From contig JAIRNQ010000145.1 of assembly GCA_031257955.1 (NCBI GenBank), forward strand, positions 1 to 7,854: a stretch of DNA of 7,854 nt, in the 5' to 3' direction. This stretch comes from Deltaproteobacteria bacterium (GTDB lineage: Bacteria; Desulfobacterota; Desulfarculia; Adiutricales; Adiutricaceae). How positions within the stretch are numbered: position 1 is the first letter of the stretch; each line of letters opens with the position of its first letter. The notes under the pieces are model-generated. The model was given only the letters and a program-made list of their open reading frames with translations. It did no database searches and was not told where the DNA came from. The position numbers were made by a program, and so were the translations under genes. Positions 1 through 6,535 of this stretch are shown in pieces.

Positions 1-2
1 TT

Positions 3-2237
3 GCCGCTTTGGCCCAGCTGTGCCGAAGCCATCCGGAAGCCGGGCTCAAATGGGACCTTAGGGATCCAAATAAAGTGGTCGTGGCCGGCCAGGACCGTTT
101 CGCCTTGAGCGTGGAAGACGGTCGGCTCACTAGGCTAGATCTGTCCAATGCCACCATCAACGGCTCGTTGGTCTTTAAGAACGTCCCGGGCTTGGAATAC
201 CTTAGGTTCGATTGCCCAGGGGTCTCCGAGGTCGAGCTTAACGACTTGCCGGATTTGGTTCACCTTTCGCTGGAAAATTTTCGCGTCGCCGGCTGCGGTT
301 CCAACCTGACCCTGGCCCAACTGCCCAAGCTGGCCTCGCTGAGGATCTCCAAGTGCGATCTGGTTGATTTGTCGCCCCTTTCCGAACTCGTAACCGTAAA
401 GAGCTTAGATCTTAGCCACAACTGCATCGAATCCATCGAACCTATCAGGAGCTTGCGCAAACTGACCAAGCTAAATCTGGAATCGAACCGGATAGAACAG
501 CTGTATTACTTGCTGGATATGAAACACATCAAGGACGTTAACCTTTCCAACAATAAAGTGGAAGATTTGAGCGCCCTATTCTATATCCCCACCCTGAGGT
601 CGCTGTCTCTCAGCCGCAATCCCATCTCCAATCGCGAGGCCATACGCAGATTACTGTACGTTCATGAACTGCGCTTAAGCGGCGTGAGCAAAGACATCCT
701 TCGGGGCCTGGAATCCCTCAGTCAGCTGACCGCCTTGGAACTTAGGGAAAACGGCATAACGGATCTGCGTTTTTTGGATCCGCTGGTGAATCTGCGTTAC
801 CTGGACTTGGGAGACAACGAAATCACCGACATCAAGCCCCTGAGCGGCAAAACCAAGATCCGCCGCCTGATTTTGCGAAACAACCGTATCTTCAACGTTC
901 AGCCCCTGGGCGAGCTTAAGCTCTTGTCCGAGCTGGACCTGGCCAATAACCAGGTAGCGGATTTGACCGGCTTGAGGAAACTTCCGGCCTTGCGCGATTT
1001 GGATCTTAGGGCCAACCAGCTCGTGAACATACAGCCCCTGCGGACTCTGCCCAGGCTCAAGAGGGTAAACCTCTCCGACAACGCCTACCTTGACAGAGAG
1101 GTCATGGGCAACGCCTTTTACACCCTCGAGCAGGCCATGGAAAAGGCCCTTCTGACCAAAAAATCGCCCCTGGGCGAAGACGGCGTTTTCGCGGACATCT
1201 TAGAGCAACTGACCAACCCGCCCGACGATCCCCTCATTCGCGGAAATCTCTTCAAGAATCTGTTAAGTAGGCTGCTGTTCGGCGACGGCGCCGACATCAT
1301 GGACTATGAGCGTTATCGTGAATTTTTCGATTCAAACGTCTCGGAAGGGGAAGCCGACGATTCCGGGGAACGCTTGGCCCCGGCCGATACCGATAACCCC
1401 TTCGGCGCCGATGGGCCCGGGGCCGCTTTCGCCGAACCCTTCGAGCCCATCGATCCTTTTGGGGCGGAAGGTGCCGATGACGCCCAAGCCACCTTGGCTT
1501 CCGAGGAAGGCGAGGACGATTCCGACGACTACGGCGAAGGCGAGGACGATTCCGACGATGGCCATGACTCCGACGACGACTCCGGCCTCACGGATCGCCT
1601 CTTTAACGAAACCAATACGTACTCTTTCGACGACGACGATCCCGACAACGCCAAGCTGGTAGCCGAGCTGGGCCGGCTCTTGGGCGACGAAGAGACCAAG
1701 GATTTGGGAGAACTGCTCGCCAAGGTCAACGAGACCAACCCCGACGAGCCGCCCGAAGACGATGGCGTAGTTTACGGCTCCCTGGACGAGATCATTGGGC
1801 TGCCCCCGGAAATAGTCAGCCTCATAAAACAGATTGGCGGGGAACCTTCCCTGATTAAGGTTAAAGCCTTTAAGAAAGACGGCACGGAGGGATTTCCGGA
1901 ACTGCCCAAGGGTACCATAGTCATCCGTTGCCAGGTGGAAGCCGGACGGAACAACCCCTTCGGCGACCCCAATGGCGACGACCAAGGCGACGGACTGGGC
2001 GACGAGAGCGACGACGAAATGGAACGCCTAGCCGAACATAGGCGCTACCCCCGTTTGCCCAGGCGGGCCATGGGCCCGCGCGGCCCCTCGGGCTTGGTCG
2101 GAACCAACTTTCCCTTTTTCAGGGGCAAGACCGGTCCCGGCAATACCTTAAGCCGCAAGGACGAGGACGATTTCCAGCACGTGGAAAGGCTGTTTTACCT
2201 CCTCAATTTTAACCCCTCCAAGCATTCCAAGCACTAA
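3..2237 (+). CDS. Leucine-rich-repeat protein with acidic disordered C-terminal half (5' partial)
   Basis: The reading frame is open from the window edge, so the true start lies upstream. A TTG at 9 is the first in-frame start-like codon, but it falls inside what looks like an LRR N-terminal cap and is unlikely to be the start. Residues here are numbered from that TTG. Residues 40-360 contain about a dozen LRRs of roughly 22 residues with the pattern LxxLxLxxNxIxDIxPL (for example LDLSHNCIESIEPI and LDLGDNEITDIKPL), the SDS22/internalin-like type, which forms a solenoid for protein binding. Residues 365-440 look helical. From about 445 to 670 the chain is low-complexity and acidic, with GEDDSDD repeats near 501-517 and three NPFG/DPFG motifs (463, 482, 649). 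The last 60 residues are basic, then mixed. No transmembrane segment is seen, and a signal peptide cannot be judged. Partner and function are unknown. The LRR assignment is firm; cellular location and role are not. Confidence 0.9.
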   Translation, partial: AALAQLCRSHPEAGLKWDLRDPNKVVVAGQDRFALSVEDGRLTRLDLSNATINGSLVFKNVPGLEYLRFDCPGVSEVELNDLPDLVHLSLENFRVAGCGSNLTLAQLPKLASLRISKCDLVDLSPLSELVTVKSLDLSHNCIESIEPIRSLRKLTKLNLESNRIEQLYYLLDMKHIKDVNLSNNKVEDLSALFYIPTLRSLSLSRNPISNREAIRRLLYVHELRLSGVSKDILRGLESLSQLTALELRENGITDLRFLDPLVNLRYLDLGDNEITDIKPLSGKTKIRRLILRNNRIFNVQPLGELKLLSELDLANNQVADLTGLRKLPALRDLDLRANQLVNIQPLRTLPRLKRVNLSDNAYLDREVMGNAFYTLEQAMEKALLTKKSPLGEDGVFADILEQLTNPPDDPLIRGNLFKNLLSRLLFGDGADIMDYERYREFFDSNVSEGEADDSGERLAPADTDNPFGADGPGAAFAEPFEPIDPFGAEGADDAQATLASEEGEDDSDDYGEGEDDSDDGHDSDDDSGLTDRLFNETNTYSFDDDDPDNAKLVAELGRLLGDEETKDLGELLAKVNETNPDEPPEDDGVVYGSLDEIIGLPPEIVSLIKQIGGEPSLIKVKAFKKDGTEGFPELPKGTIVIRCQVEAGRNNPFGDPNGDDQGDGLGDESDDEMERLAEHRRYPRLPRRAMGPRGPSGLVGTNFPFFRGKTGPGNTLSRKDEDDFQHVERLFYLLNFNPSKHSKH
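1506..1558 (+). repeat. Tandem 30-bp repeat encoding an acidic decapeptide
   Basis: A 23-bp sequence is perfectly repeated at 1506-1528 and 1536-1558, giving a 30-bp period. It keeps frame inside the LRR gene and encodes two copies of EGEDDSDD-type sequence, followed by further Asp/Ser runs. This is a recent in-frame duplication in the disordered acidic region. Confidence 0.85.
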
Positions 2238-2284
2238 AGGCCCTATCTGGCCCTTGTCCCGATCTGGACAGGCCCAAAAACGCC

Positions 2285-2311
2285 AAACCGGCCCCCATGG
2301 GGGCCGGTTTT
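2285..2311. terminator. Perfect 26-bp palindrome, likely bidirectional terminator
   Basis: Positions 2285-2310 form a perfect inverted repeat: left arm AAACCGGCCCCCA at 2285-2297 and its exact complement at 2298-2310. A T run closes the right arm (2308-2311). The palindrome sits between two convergent genes, 47 bases after the LRR stop and 66 bases beyond the pirin stop, so it can form a GC-rich hairpin in either transcript. The U tract is short on the + strand. On the - strand the hairpin is followed by a run of T a few bases later. Termination is inferred from the structure. Confidence 0.7.
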
Positions 2312-2349
2312 CGTTGGGGCCAATGGTCGTTGGCCAATATGGGGTTTGG

Positions 2350-2373
2350 CCCCGGGGCCTTAGCCCCGAGGGG
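2350..2373. other. GC-rich hairpin just past the pirin stop
   Basis: GGGGC at 2354-2358 pairs with GCCCC at 2363-2367 across a CTTA loop. CCCC at 2350-2353 can extend the stem with GGGG at 2370-2373, leaving a two-base bulge. It lies three bases beyond the pirin stop codon. It has no U tract, so it may protect the 3' end or assist termination at the neighbouring palindrome. Confidence 0.4.
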
Positions 2374-2376
2374 GGG

Positions 2377-3207
2377 TTAGTCCTTGATGAAGTTGCCCCG
2401 GTTAAGCTCATCGAAGGCCAGCCTGAGCTCGTCATGGGTGTTCATGACGATGGGACCGCCCCAGGCCACCGGCTCTTTGAGGGGAGGCCCAGAGAAGTAA
2501 ATGAGGCGGCTGGGCTCGGCCTTGGTCTCAAGCTCGATACGGTCGCCGGGCCCATAGAGTACGGCCGATTTGACCTCGAAGTCGTGGCCGGCCGTCCGTA
2601 TGGGACCCTCGACCAGGAAGACGAAGACGTTGTCCGTCGGGATGGTGTCGATCTCGAAGAGGCTTTTGGGCTTTATGCTCACGTCATAGAGGGTGGCCGG
2701 GACGTACTTGGGGGAGACGCCCTTGGTGCCCTTGAAGTGGCCGGAGATGACCCGGACCGTGGCCGGGCCGTCTTCCACGACGGGTATCATGTCCTTCTTG
2801 ATGTCGAAGTACCTGGGCTCGGCCATCTTGTCTTTCTTGGGGAGGTTGAGCCAGATCTGGAGGCCCAACATGCGCTTGGAGGCCTGGGGCATCTCCTGAT
2901 GCATGATGCCGCTGCCGGCGGTCATCCATTGGCTTTCGCCGCCGTTGATGGTTCCCTTGTTTCCGAGGCTGTCTTCGTGGATCATCTGCCCCTCGATTAA
3001 GTAGGTGATGGTCTCGATGCCCCGGTGGGGGTGGAAGGGGAAGCCCTTGGTGTAAAGGGAAGGGTCGGTAGCGTCAAATGAGTCTAGCATCAAAAAAGGA
3101 TCGTAATCCTCGACGGTGTCGTTGTTTAAAACCCTGACCAGATGGACGCCGGCGCCGTCCACCGTCGCCCGTCCCTTGACGGCCTTTTTAAATTCGCGAT
3201 ATGGCAT
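2377..3207 (-). CDS. Pirin family protein (bicupin)
   Basis: This 276-residue protein is full length and has the two-cupin architecture of the pirin family. The N-terminal cupin, about residues 20-125, contains the family signature FHPHRGIET at 58-66 and GIMHQEMP at 100-107. The expected metal ligands are present: His59, His61, His103 and Glu105, matching the three-His/one-Glu iron site of human pirin. The C-terminal cupin spans about 170-275 and ends with the conserved GPIVMNT at 251-257. Bacterial pirins are soluble cytoplasmic metalloproteins. Some (E. coli YhhW) have quercetin dioxygenase activity in vitro, but physiological roles vary, so no substrate is assigned. The ATG at 3207 is preceded on the same strand by GAAAGGC (3221-3227), a weak ribosome-binding site. 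The gene is convergent with the LRR gene and separated by 228 bases from the upstream nuclease-like gene, so it is probably a separate transcription unit. Nothing looks truncated. Confidence 0.95.
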   Translation of the reverse strand: MPYREFKKAVKGRATVDGAGVHLVRVLNNDTVEDYDPFLMLDSFDATDPSLYTKGFPFHPHRGIETITYLIEGQMIHEDSLGNKGTINGGESQWMTAGSGIMHQEMPQASKRMLGLQIWLNLPKKDKMAEPRYFDIKKDMIPVVEDGPATVRVISGHFKGTKGVSPKYVPATLYDVSIKPKSLFEIDTIPTDNVFVFLVEGPIRTAGHDFEVKSAVLYGPGDRIELETKAEPSRLIYFSGPPLKEPVAWGGPIVMNTHDELRLAFDELNRGNFIKD

Positions 3208-3301
3208 GGTAATCTAATCCGCCTTTCGGCCGGGCGCCCATGTTTTGGCCCCGGCGCGTTACGTTCGTTTCGTTATGGTTAACGATCCGCTTCTCGTTTT
3301 T

Positions 3302-3413
3302 GGCCGCCCTCCGGCGGCCCGTGGGCCAAGCCCAAAGGGTTTGGCAAATGGGCGGGGGAAGCTTTGGTCCCCGGCCCCGGGAAGGCCCGGCCGGCGGCCT
3401 AAAATTGGCCGCC
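3302..3413. repeat. GC-rich palindromic patch between the nuclease-like and pirin genes
   Basis: Two perfect stem-loops lie here: GGCCGCC (3302-3308) with GGCGGCC (3313-3319), four-base loop; and GGCGGCC (3393-3399) with GGCCGCC (3407-3413), seven-base loop. The second is 22 bases past the stop of the minus-strand ATPase/nuclease gene, so it could help end that transcript, although no T run follows. The motif at 3311-3327 (CCGGCGGCCCG then TGGGCC) resembles motifs in the patches at 5661 and 6144. The 228-base spacer holds no convincing gene. Confidence 0.45.
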
Positions 3414-3435
3414 TGGGCCAGTCTAAAGGTTTGTT

Positions 3436-5268
3436 TCAATCTTCGCCGAAGAGAACGTTCACCACGGAGTCCCCGTGTACGGCCACGACGACCGGGGCGA
3501 CCCGGTAGCCCTCTCCGCGTAAGCGTTTGACGAATCCCAGTCCCTCGAGGCGGGCCAACGAGGCCCTGGCCCCGACGGCCAGCCGATCCTCGAGGGCGAG
3601 AATCTCCTTGGAAGGATAACGCCACTCACCGTCATCATCAAAATCGTTGTTAAGGTCACAATCGCGCTTATCATCGTCTTTTCCTTTCGGGCTTTCGGTA
3701 AAGCCTTGCCCGCCGAGCTTGTCGTGGCGCGCCTCCAGGACCAAAAAAGTCTCGGCGCCGACTTTGACCAAGCCGGTTAAGGTCTTGGACAGATCGATTT
3801 CGGCGGTGCCGTCGGCGTCCCCATTGGGGTCCGCCGGGTCCATGGGCTCCCGGTTGGGCAAGGGCCGGCCCAGTATGTACATAAGGTATAAAAATATCCG
3901 CCCGTAATGCTCCGATACCGTCTTGTCTTTACGGCCATGATTAATTGAGGTGAGTATTCTCTTAACGGAAAGGGCGGTCACCGCTGGATTAAAGTTCTTA
4001 AGGGATTTATACAACTGCTCTATCTCGCTCCAGAGCTGGCCGGCCTTTTGGTTAAAGACCTTGGCCATCATGTAGATAAACAAAAGCCATCTGGCCGAGT
4101 AATTGGGCAATGTGAGCCCCAGGACGGTTTTGCCTCCTTTCCTGGTCACCTTGGAGACGGCCAAATATCCGTTTTGGAACAAATAGGGGACGGGCGAGAC
4201 ATCCCGGTAGTTAATGACGTTGCCTTCGGGACCGAAGGTGAGATCCGAGGAGGCCAGGTGGCTGGCCAAATCGTGCTTCCTGACCAAGGCCACCAGGGTG
4301 GGCGGAGTCTTGGCCGTGTGCCAGAAGTTGTTGAGCTCTTTGGCCCGGAAAAAATGAAGCAGAAAAAAGGGATGCAAAAGCTTGGTTTTGCCGTCCCAGG
4401 AGTAACCGCAATACCAGTCCAGTATGTCCGCCCGCAGCGCCTGGTAAGCGGCTTGCCCGGCCGCCTCCCCAGCCGCATCCCCGACCGCTTGCCCGGCGGT
4501 TTGCCCGGCTTGGCCGTGGCCGGGCCGGACGGCGCCGGGTTCCAGGGCCGACAGGACCACGTCCAGGTAGGCCGGGAAGTGGCGGTCGAACTCCGCCACC
4601 GTGAAGCCGCAGAGGGCGGAAAAGTTTGGTTCCAAGGTGACGTCCCTAAGATTGGGCAAACCAGGGAACAAAAGGGCCGGGTCGAACCGGTGGATCCCGG
4701 TAAAGAGGGCGAAGCGTATCTTATCCTTGGCCGTCCCGGCGACCGCGTAGAGGGCGGCCAGTTCCTTGGCCACCTTGGTCAGCACTTCCGGGCGGCCGGC
4801 GTTGGAGCCGATCGGCAGATCGTAGCCGTCGACCAGCAAGACCACTTTGCGGCCCTGGGCTTTTTCCAGATCCTGGATAAAAGAATGGAGAATATCGGCT
4901 GGGGTTCGGCCTTTGACTTGGAGGTTGGCGGCTTTGATTTGCTTGGTGAGGCTAACGGTCAAGGAATGGCGAAACAGCCTTGACTCCTTACAGTTAACTT
5001 TAGCCATGTCCAGATGGATAATAGGGTAACTTTGCCAGTCGTACTGTTCTTGGTCTATCAATAGCCCCTTAAATAATTCCCTCTGGCCTTTAAACAAATT
5101 ACTGATCGTGCTTAGTAAAAGGGTCTTGCCAAATCTTCTGGGACGCGTAAATAATATCGGTTCGGTTGTCTGAGTTAATTCATAGATAAGCTTGGTTTTG
5201 TCGATGTAAAGAAAGCCACCATTAATCATTTTATCGAACGTATATATACCCAAGGGCAGTTTATTCAT
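3436..5268 (-). CDS. AAA-ATPase-like / PD-(D/E)XK nuclease superfamily protein, key residues apparently lost
   Basis: This 610-residue protein belongs to the family with an N-terminal AAA-ATPase-like domain (AAA-ASR type) and a C-terminal PD-(D/E)XK-like domain (PDDEXK_9 type), often present in many copies per genome and of unknown role. Family marks: PLGIYTFDKMINGGFLYIDKT at the N-terminus (positions 5-25), a P-loop RPRRFGKT (42-49), Walker B-like VVLLVDGYD (142-150), and LFTGIHRFDP with a PNLRDVTLEP-type block (188-214). The usual Walker B is DEYD, but here Gly148 replaces Glu. In the C-terminal domain FLVLEAR (508-514) stands where the family has an E-x-K motif, so Lys is Arg, and I see no GRxD motif about 14 residues before it. 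Residues 255-278 are a 4-residue tandem repeat, and 530-547 is Asp-rich, which explains a length somewhat above the family norm as I recall it. The ATG at 5268 has only a weak GAGATGA-like ribosome site. Homology is firm. Loss of activity is inferred. Confidence 0.9.
   Translation of the reverse strand: MNKLPLGIYTFDKMINGGFLYIDKTKLIYELTQTTEPILFTRPRRFGKTLLLSTISNLFKGQRELFKGLLIDQEQYDWQSYPIIHLDMAKVNCKESRLFRHSLTVSLTKQIKAANLQVKGRTPADILHSFIQDLEKAQGRKVVLLVDGYDLPIGSNAGRPEVLTKVAKELAALYAVAGTAKDKIRFALFTGIHRFDPALLFPGLPNLRDVTLEPNFSALCGFTVAEFDRHFPAYLDVVLSALEPGAVRPGHGQAGQTAGQAVGDAAGEAAGQAAYQALRADILDWYCGYSWDGKTKLLHPFFLLHFFRAKELNNFWHTAKTPPTLVALVRKHDLASHLASSDLTFGPEGNVINYRDVSPVPYLFQNGYLAVSKVTRKGGKTVLGLTLPNYSARWLLFIYMMAKVFNQKAGQLWSEIEQLYKSLKNFNPAVTALSVKRILTSINHGRKDKTVSEHYGRIFLYLMYILGRPLPNREPMDPADPNGDADGTAEIDLSKTLTGLVKVGAETFLVLEARHDKLGGQGFTESPKGKDDDKRDCDLNNDFDDDGEWRYPSKEILALEDRLAVGARASLARLEGLGFVKRLRGEGYRVAPVVVAVHGDSVVNVLFGED
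4435..4506 (-). repeat. 12-bp tandem repeat inside the ATPase/nuclease gene
   Basis: Six degenerate 12-bp units encode GQTA, GQAV, GDAA, GEAA, GQAA and YQAL (residues 255-278 of the minus-strand protein). The period preserves frame. The insert falls between the ATPase-like and nuclease-like parts, in a position likely to be a surface linker. Confidence 0.75.
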
Positions 5269-5354
5269 AAATCATCTCACATCTTTACTTCTAAACTTAC
5301 CGGCTTCCGCTTCCAAATCCTAACTTTACTGGACATATTAATTACGTCTATAAA

Positions 5355-5360
5355 ATTATA
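5355..5360 (-). promoter_or_regulatory. Possible -10 element for the ATPase/nuclease gene
   Basis: On the minus strand a perfect TATAAT lies about 87 bases upstream of the ATG at 5268, in an AT-rich segment. No good -35 hexamer is found at 16-18 bases spacing, so the call rests on the -10 match alone and is weak in such AT-rich sequence. Confidence 0.3.
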
Positions 5361-5431
5361 TGTATCTTTCCCTGATTCCACGACATGTTTAATGAAAAAA
5401 AATCTTTCGTTTAAAGTAAGTCGAGCTTTTA

Positions 5432-5776
5432 ATGGAACGAAAACGATACGAATTTAGAAACCACCCACAGGGCCAAACCGGCCAAAGGTTCGTCAAAATA
5501 TCGGCAGGCCTTGGCCTTGCCGTTATTTTAGCGGATTGTATGATGATTACTACTGCCCTCTCGGCAGATTGGAACCATTATACATTACCAAATAAAATAA
5601 TTACAGTTTTGCCGTTGTCAAGTGCCTTCCATTACATTCCGCCGTCCCTTTGCCGGCAAACCGGCGGCCCGCCTTGGCCGGAAGGGTCCGGCCAAACCAG
5701 AGAACCGCCCGGCTTTGGGCCGGGGGCGGGGATGGCCGTCCGGCCATCCACCCAGCTTAGGTCGCTCACGATATGA
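5432..5776 (+). CDS. Doubtful hypothetical protein, 114 residues
   Basis: An ATG-started open frame encodes a basic N-terminus, then a fairly hydrophobic stretch (FVKISAGLGLAVILA, residues 20-34) ending near ALSA|DW at 43-46, which could be a signal peptide with an Ala-x-Ala-like cleavage site. The last third is read through the GC-rich palindromic patch and is Pro/Gly-rich with no family resemblance. The ribosome-binding site is poor. I recognise no homologue. The frame may simply be open by chance, or the 5' part may be a remnant fused to repeat-derived sequence. Confidence 0.2.
   Translation: MERKRYEFRNHPQGQTGQRFVKISAGLGLAVILADCMMITTALSADWNHYTLPNKIITVLPLSSAFHYIPPSLCRQTGGPPWPEGSGQTREPPGFGPGAGMAVRPSTQLRSLTI
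5649..5749. repeat. GC-rich palindromic patch with stem-loops
   Basis: This patch packs a 12-bp palindrome (TTTGCCGGCAAA, 5649-5660), a stem CCCGGC/GCCGGG (5708-5713 with 5719-5724) and a perfect 8-bp stem GGATGGCC/GGCCATCC with a GTCC loop (5730-5749). GGCC occurs six times in about 90 bases. The motif at 5661-5680 resembles those at 3311 and 6144. It is compatible with a REP-like short palindromic element, but no exact copy is present in the window. Confidence 0.45.
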
Positions 5777-5934
5777 AGACATTATCTGTGGCCAATAATA
5801 GCTTGATATAAACGCTAAATCGTGCTAGCATTCATTAGCTGGCTGGCCCTAAACTAGGCTCTAAGTCCAACTTTGTTGGCCCAAGGTCGGCTATTGCGGC
5901 GCGGCCTCTGGACTGGCCCCTTAAAGTTGCCTGG

Positions 5935-5958
5935 ATCTGGCCCAATAATTGGCCAGAT
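5935..5958. other. Stem-loop with 8-bp perfect stem
   Basis: ATCTGGCC (5935-5942) is the exact complement of GGCCAGAT (5951-5958) across an eight-base AT-rich loop. No T run or adjacent gene explains it. It could be an operator, part of an RNA, or chance. Confidence 0.35.
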
Positions 5959-6071
5959 TTGTGACCGTCCATAATAAACGCCCGCCATCGAGACCAGTTT
6001 CACCATTATTTAGCTTCGTTTTGACGATTAGATAAAAAGAGCGTCTAATTTTCCACCCACCAACCTCGGGT

Positions 6072-6099
6072 GAAAAGTTAGCCGGCCTAGAAACTTTTC
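6072..6099. other. Stem-loop with 8-bp perfect stem
   Basis: GAAAAGTT (6072-6079) pairs exactly with AACTTTTC (6092-6099) around a 12-base loop containing CCGGCC. It lies between the 5935 stem-loop and the GC-rich patch at 6144. Function is unknown. Confidence 0.35.
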
Positions 6100-6143
6100 G
6101 AGCTTACTTAAACCAAGCGGGAAAATATTACCCCGGTCCACCC

Positions 6144-6191
6144 CCGACGGCCCGCCTGGGCCCATCTGGGCCGAGGCCCTGGGCCGGCGGG
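6144..6191. repeat. GC-rich palindromic patch
   Basis: CCCGCC (6151-6156) pairs with GGCGGG (6186-6191), enclosing several GGGCC/GGCCC words that can pair internally. The sequence at 6144-6162 (CCGACGGCCCGCC then TGGGCC) matches the patch at 5661 closely and that at 3311 more loosely. The patch lies directly upstream of the promoter at 6217. Confidence 0.4.
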
Positions 6192-6216
6192 TCAGGCCCT
6201 TTCGGGGGGATTTACC

Positions 6217-6245
6217 TTGAGGCATAAGCGCAATTATGCTATAAT
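6217..6245 (+). promoter_or_regulatory. Strong sigma-70-type promoter with extended -10 and dyad in the spacer
   Basis: TTGAGG (6217-6222) and TATAAT (6240-6245) are separated by exactly 17 bases. TGC immediately before the -10 gives an extended -10 (TGnTATAAT). GCATAA (6222-6227) and TTATGC (6234-6239) form a perfect 6-bp inverted repeat that fills the spacer, as a repressor or activator operator would. Transcription would start near 6252. No substantial plus-strand reading frame follows before motA at 6940. Confidence 0.65.
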
Positions 6246-6412
6246 ACAAACATAAAAATTGTATGTTAGCAGTATAGATTGTGGTAGTAGATGTAAATAG
6301 TTAATAAGTTATAAGACAGATAGTGACAATGCTTTTAAGTAGGGAAAATAATCATTGATTTATTTGTCGTTTAATGATGTAAGATAGTTAACATGTTTGA
6401 TTGATTTTTTTT

Positions 6413-6432
6413 ATCCAGATTAAGGCCTGGAT
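6413..6432 (+). other. Stem-loop holding a possible ribosome-binding site
   Basis: ATCCAG (6413-6418) pairs exactly with CTGGAT (6427-6432). The eight-base loop contains AAGG, and the start codon of the small frame at 6431 begins inside the 3' arm. As RNA this could mask translation initiation. Confidence 0.3.
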
Positions 6433-6484
6433 GGTTATTGACGTAGTTAAAAATCTGGAAATTGGTCTGTGGTTATGGGCATAG
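6431..6484 (+). CDS. Possible 17-residue leader peptide
   Basis: The frame encodes MVIDVVKNLEIGLWLWA and stops at TAG 6482-6484. AAGG lies five bases upstream of the ATG, a workable ribosome-binding site. Two Trp codons sit just before the stop, and the terminator-like hairpin begins directly after it, a layout that recalls attenuation leaders. However, no biosynthetic gene follows and short frames like this arise by chance. Confidence 0.2.
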   Translation: MVIDVVKNLEIGLWLWA

Positions 6485-6507
6485 AAGCCCTAGAGGCAGC
6501 TTTTTTT
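6485..6507 (+). terminator. Terminator-like hairpin with seven T
   Basis: AAGCCC (6485-6490) can pair with GG and GCTT (6495-6496, 6499-6502) around a TAGA loop, with a two-base CA bulge, followed by seven T (6501-6507). An alternative short stem, GGGC (6477-6480) with GCCC (6487-6490), would compete with it. The stem is modest, so strength is uncertain. Confidence 0.4.
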
Positions 6508-6535
6508 GAGCCGTAGCCAAACTCTCGCCTTCATT

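Larger units (their letters stand above)
6252..6507 (+). ncRNA. Candidate small RNA or untranslated leader
   Basis: This is the interval from the predicted start site of the 6217 promoter to the T run of the hairpin at 6485. It would give a transcript of about 256 bases. The interior is AT-rich with many stop codons in all frames, so it is not an ordinary protein gene. It contains a 17-codon frame at 6431. I recognise no known RNA family. The boundaries are inferred from the promoter and terminator alone. Confidence 0.35.

Noticed and set aside
9..11. TTG as the start of the LRR gene
   Set aside because: The frame is open upstream to the window edge and the encoded Ala-Ala-Leu-Ala-Gln-Leu reads as part of an LRR N-terminal cap helix. 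The gene is more likely truncated by the window.
1332..1985. 217-residue open frame on the minus strand within the LRR gene
   Set aside because: It is antisense to the acidic low-complexity region, whose GAC/GAA-rich codons yield few stops on the reverse strand. The Val/Gly/Ile-rich product has no family features.
2254..3000. 248-residue open frame on the plus strand opposite the pirin gene
   Set aside because: It overlaps the well-supported pirin gene almost entirely and is Gly/Asp/Val-rich shadow sequence. It also begins inside the terminator region.
4048..4983. 311-residue open frame on the plus strand opposite the ATPase/nuclease gene
   Set aside because: The minus-strand product has clear family motifs across this interval. 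The plus-strand product is composition-driven.
5922..5932. Possible second sigma-54 site (TGGCCCC..TTGC)
   Set aside because: The GG-to-GC distance is twelve bases rather than ten, and no gene follows.
6028..6249. 73-residue minus-strand frame
   Set aside because: It runs through the 6144 palindromic patch, starts within the -10 region of the opposite promoter, and shows no family resemblance or good ribosome site.
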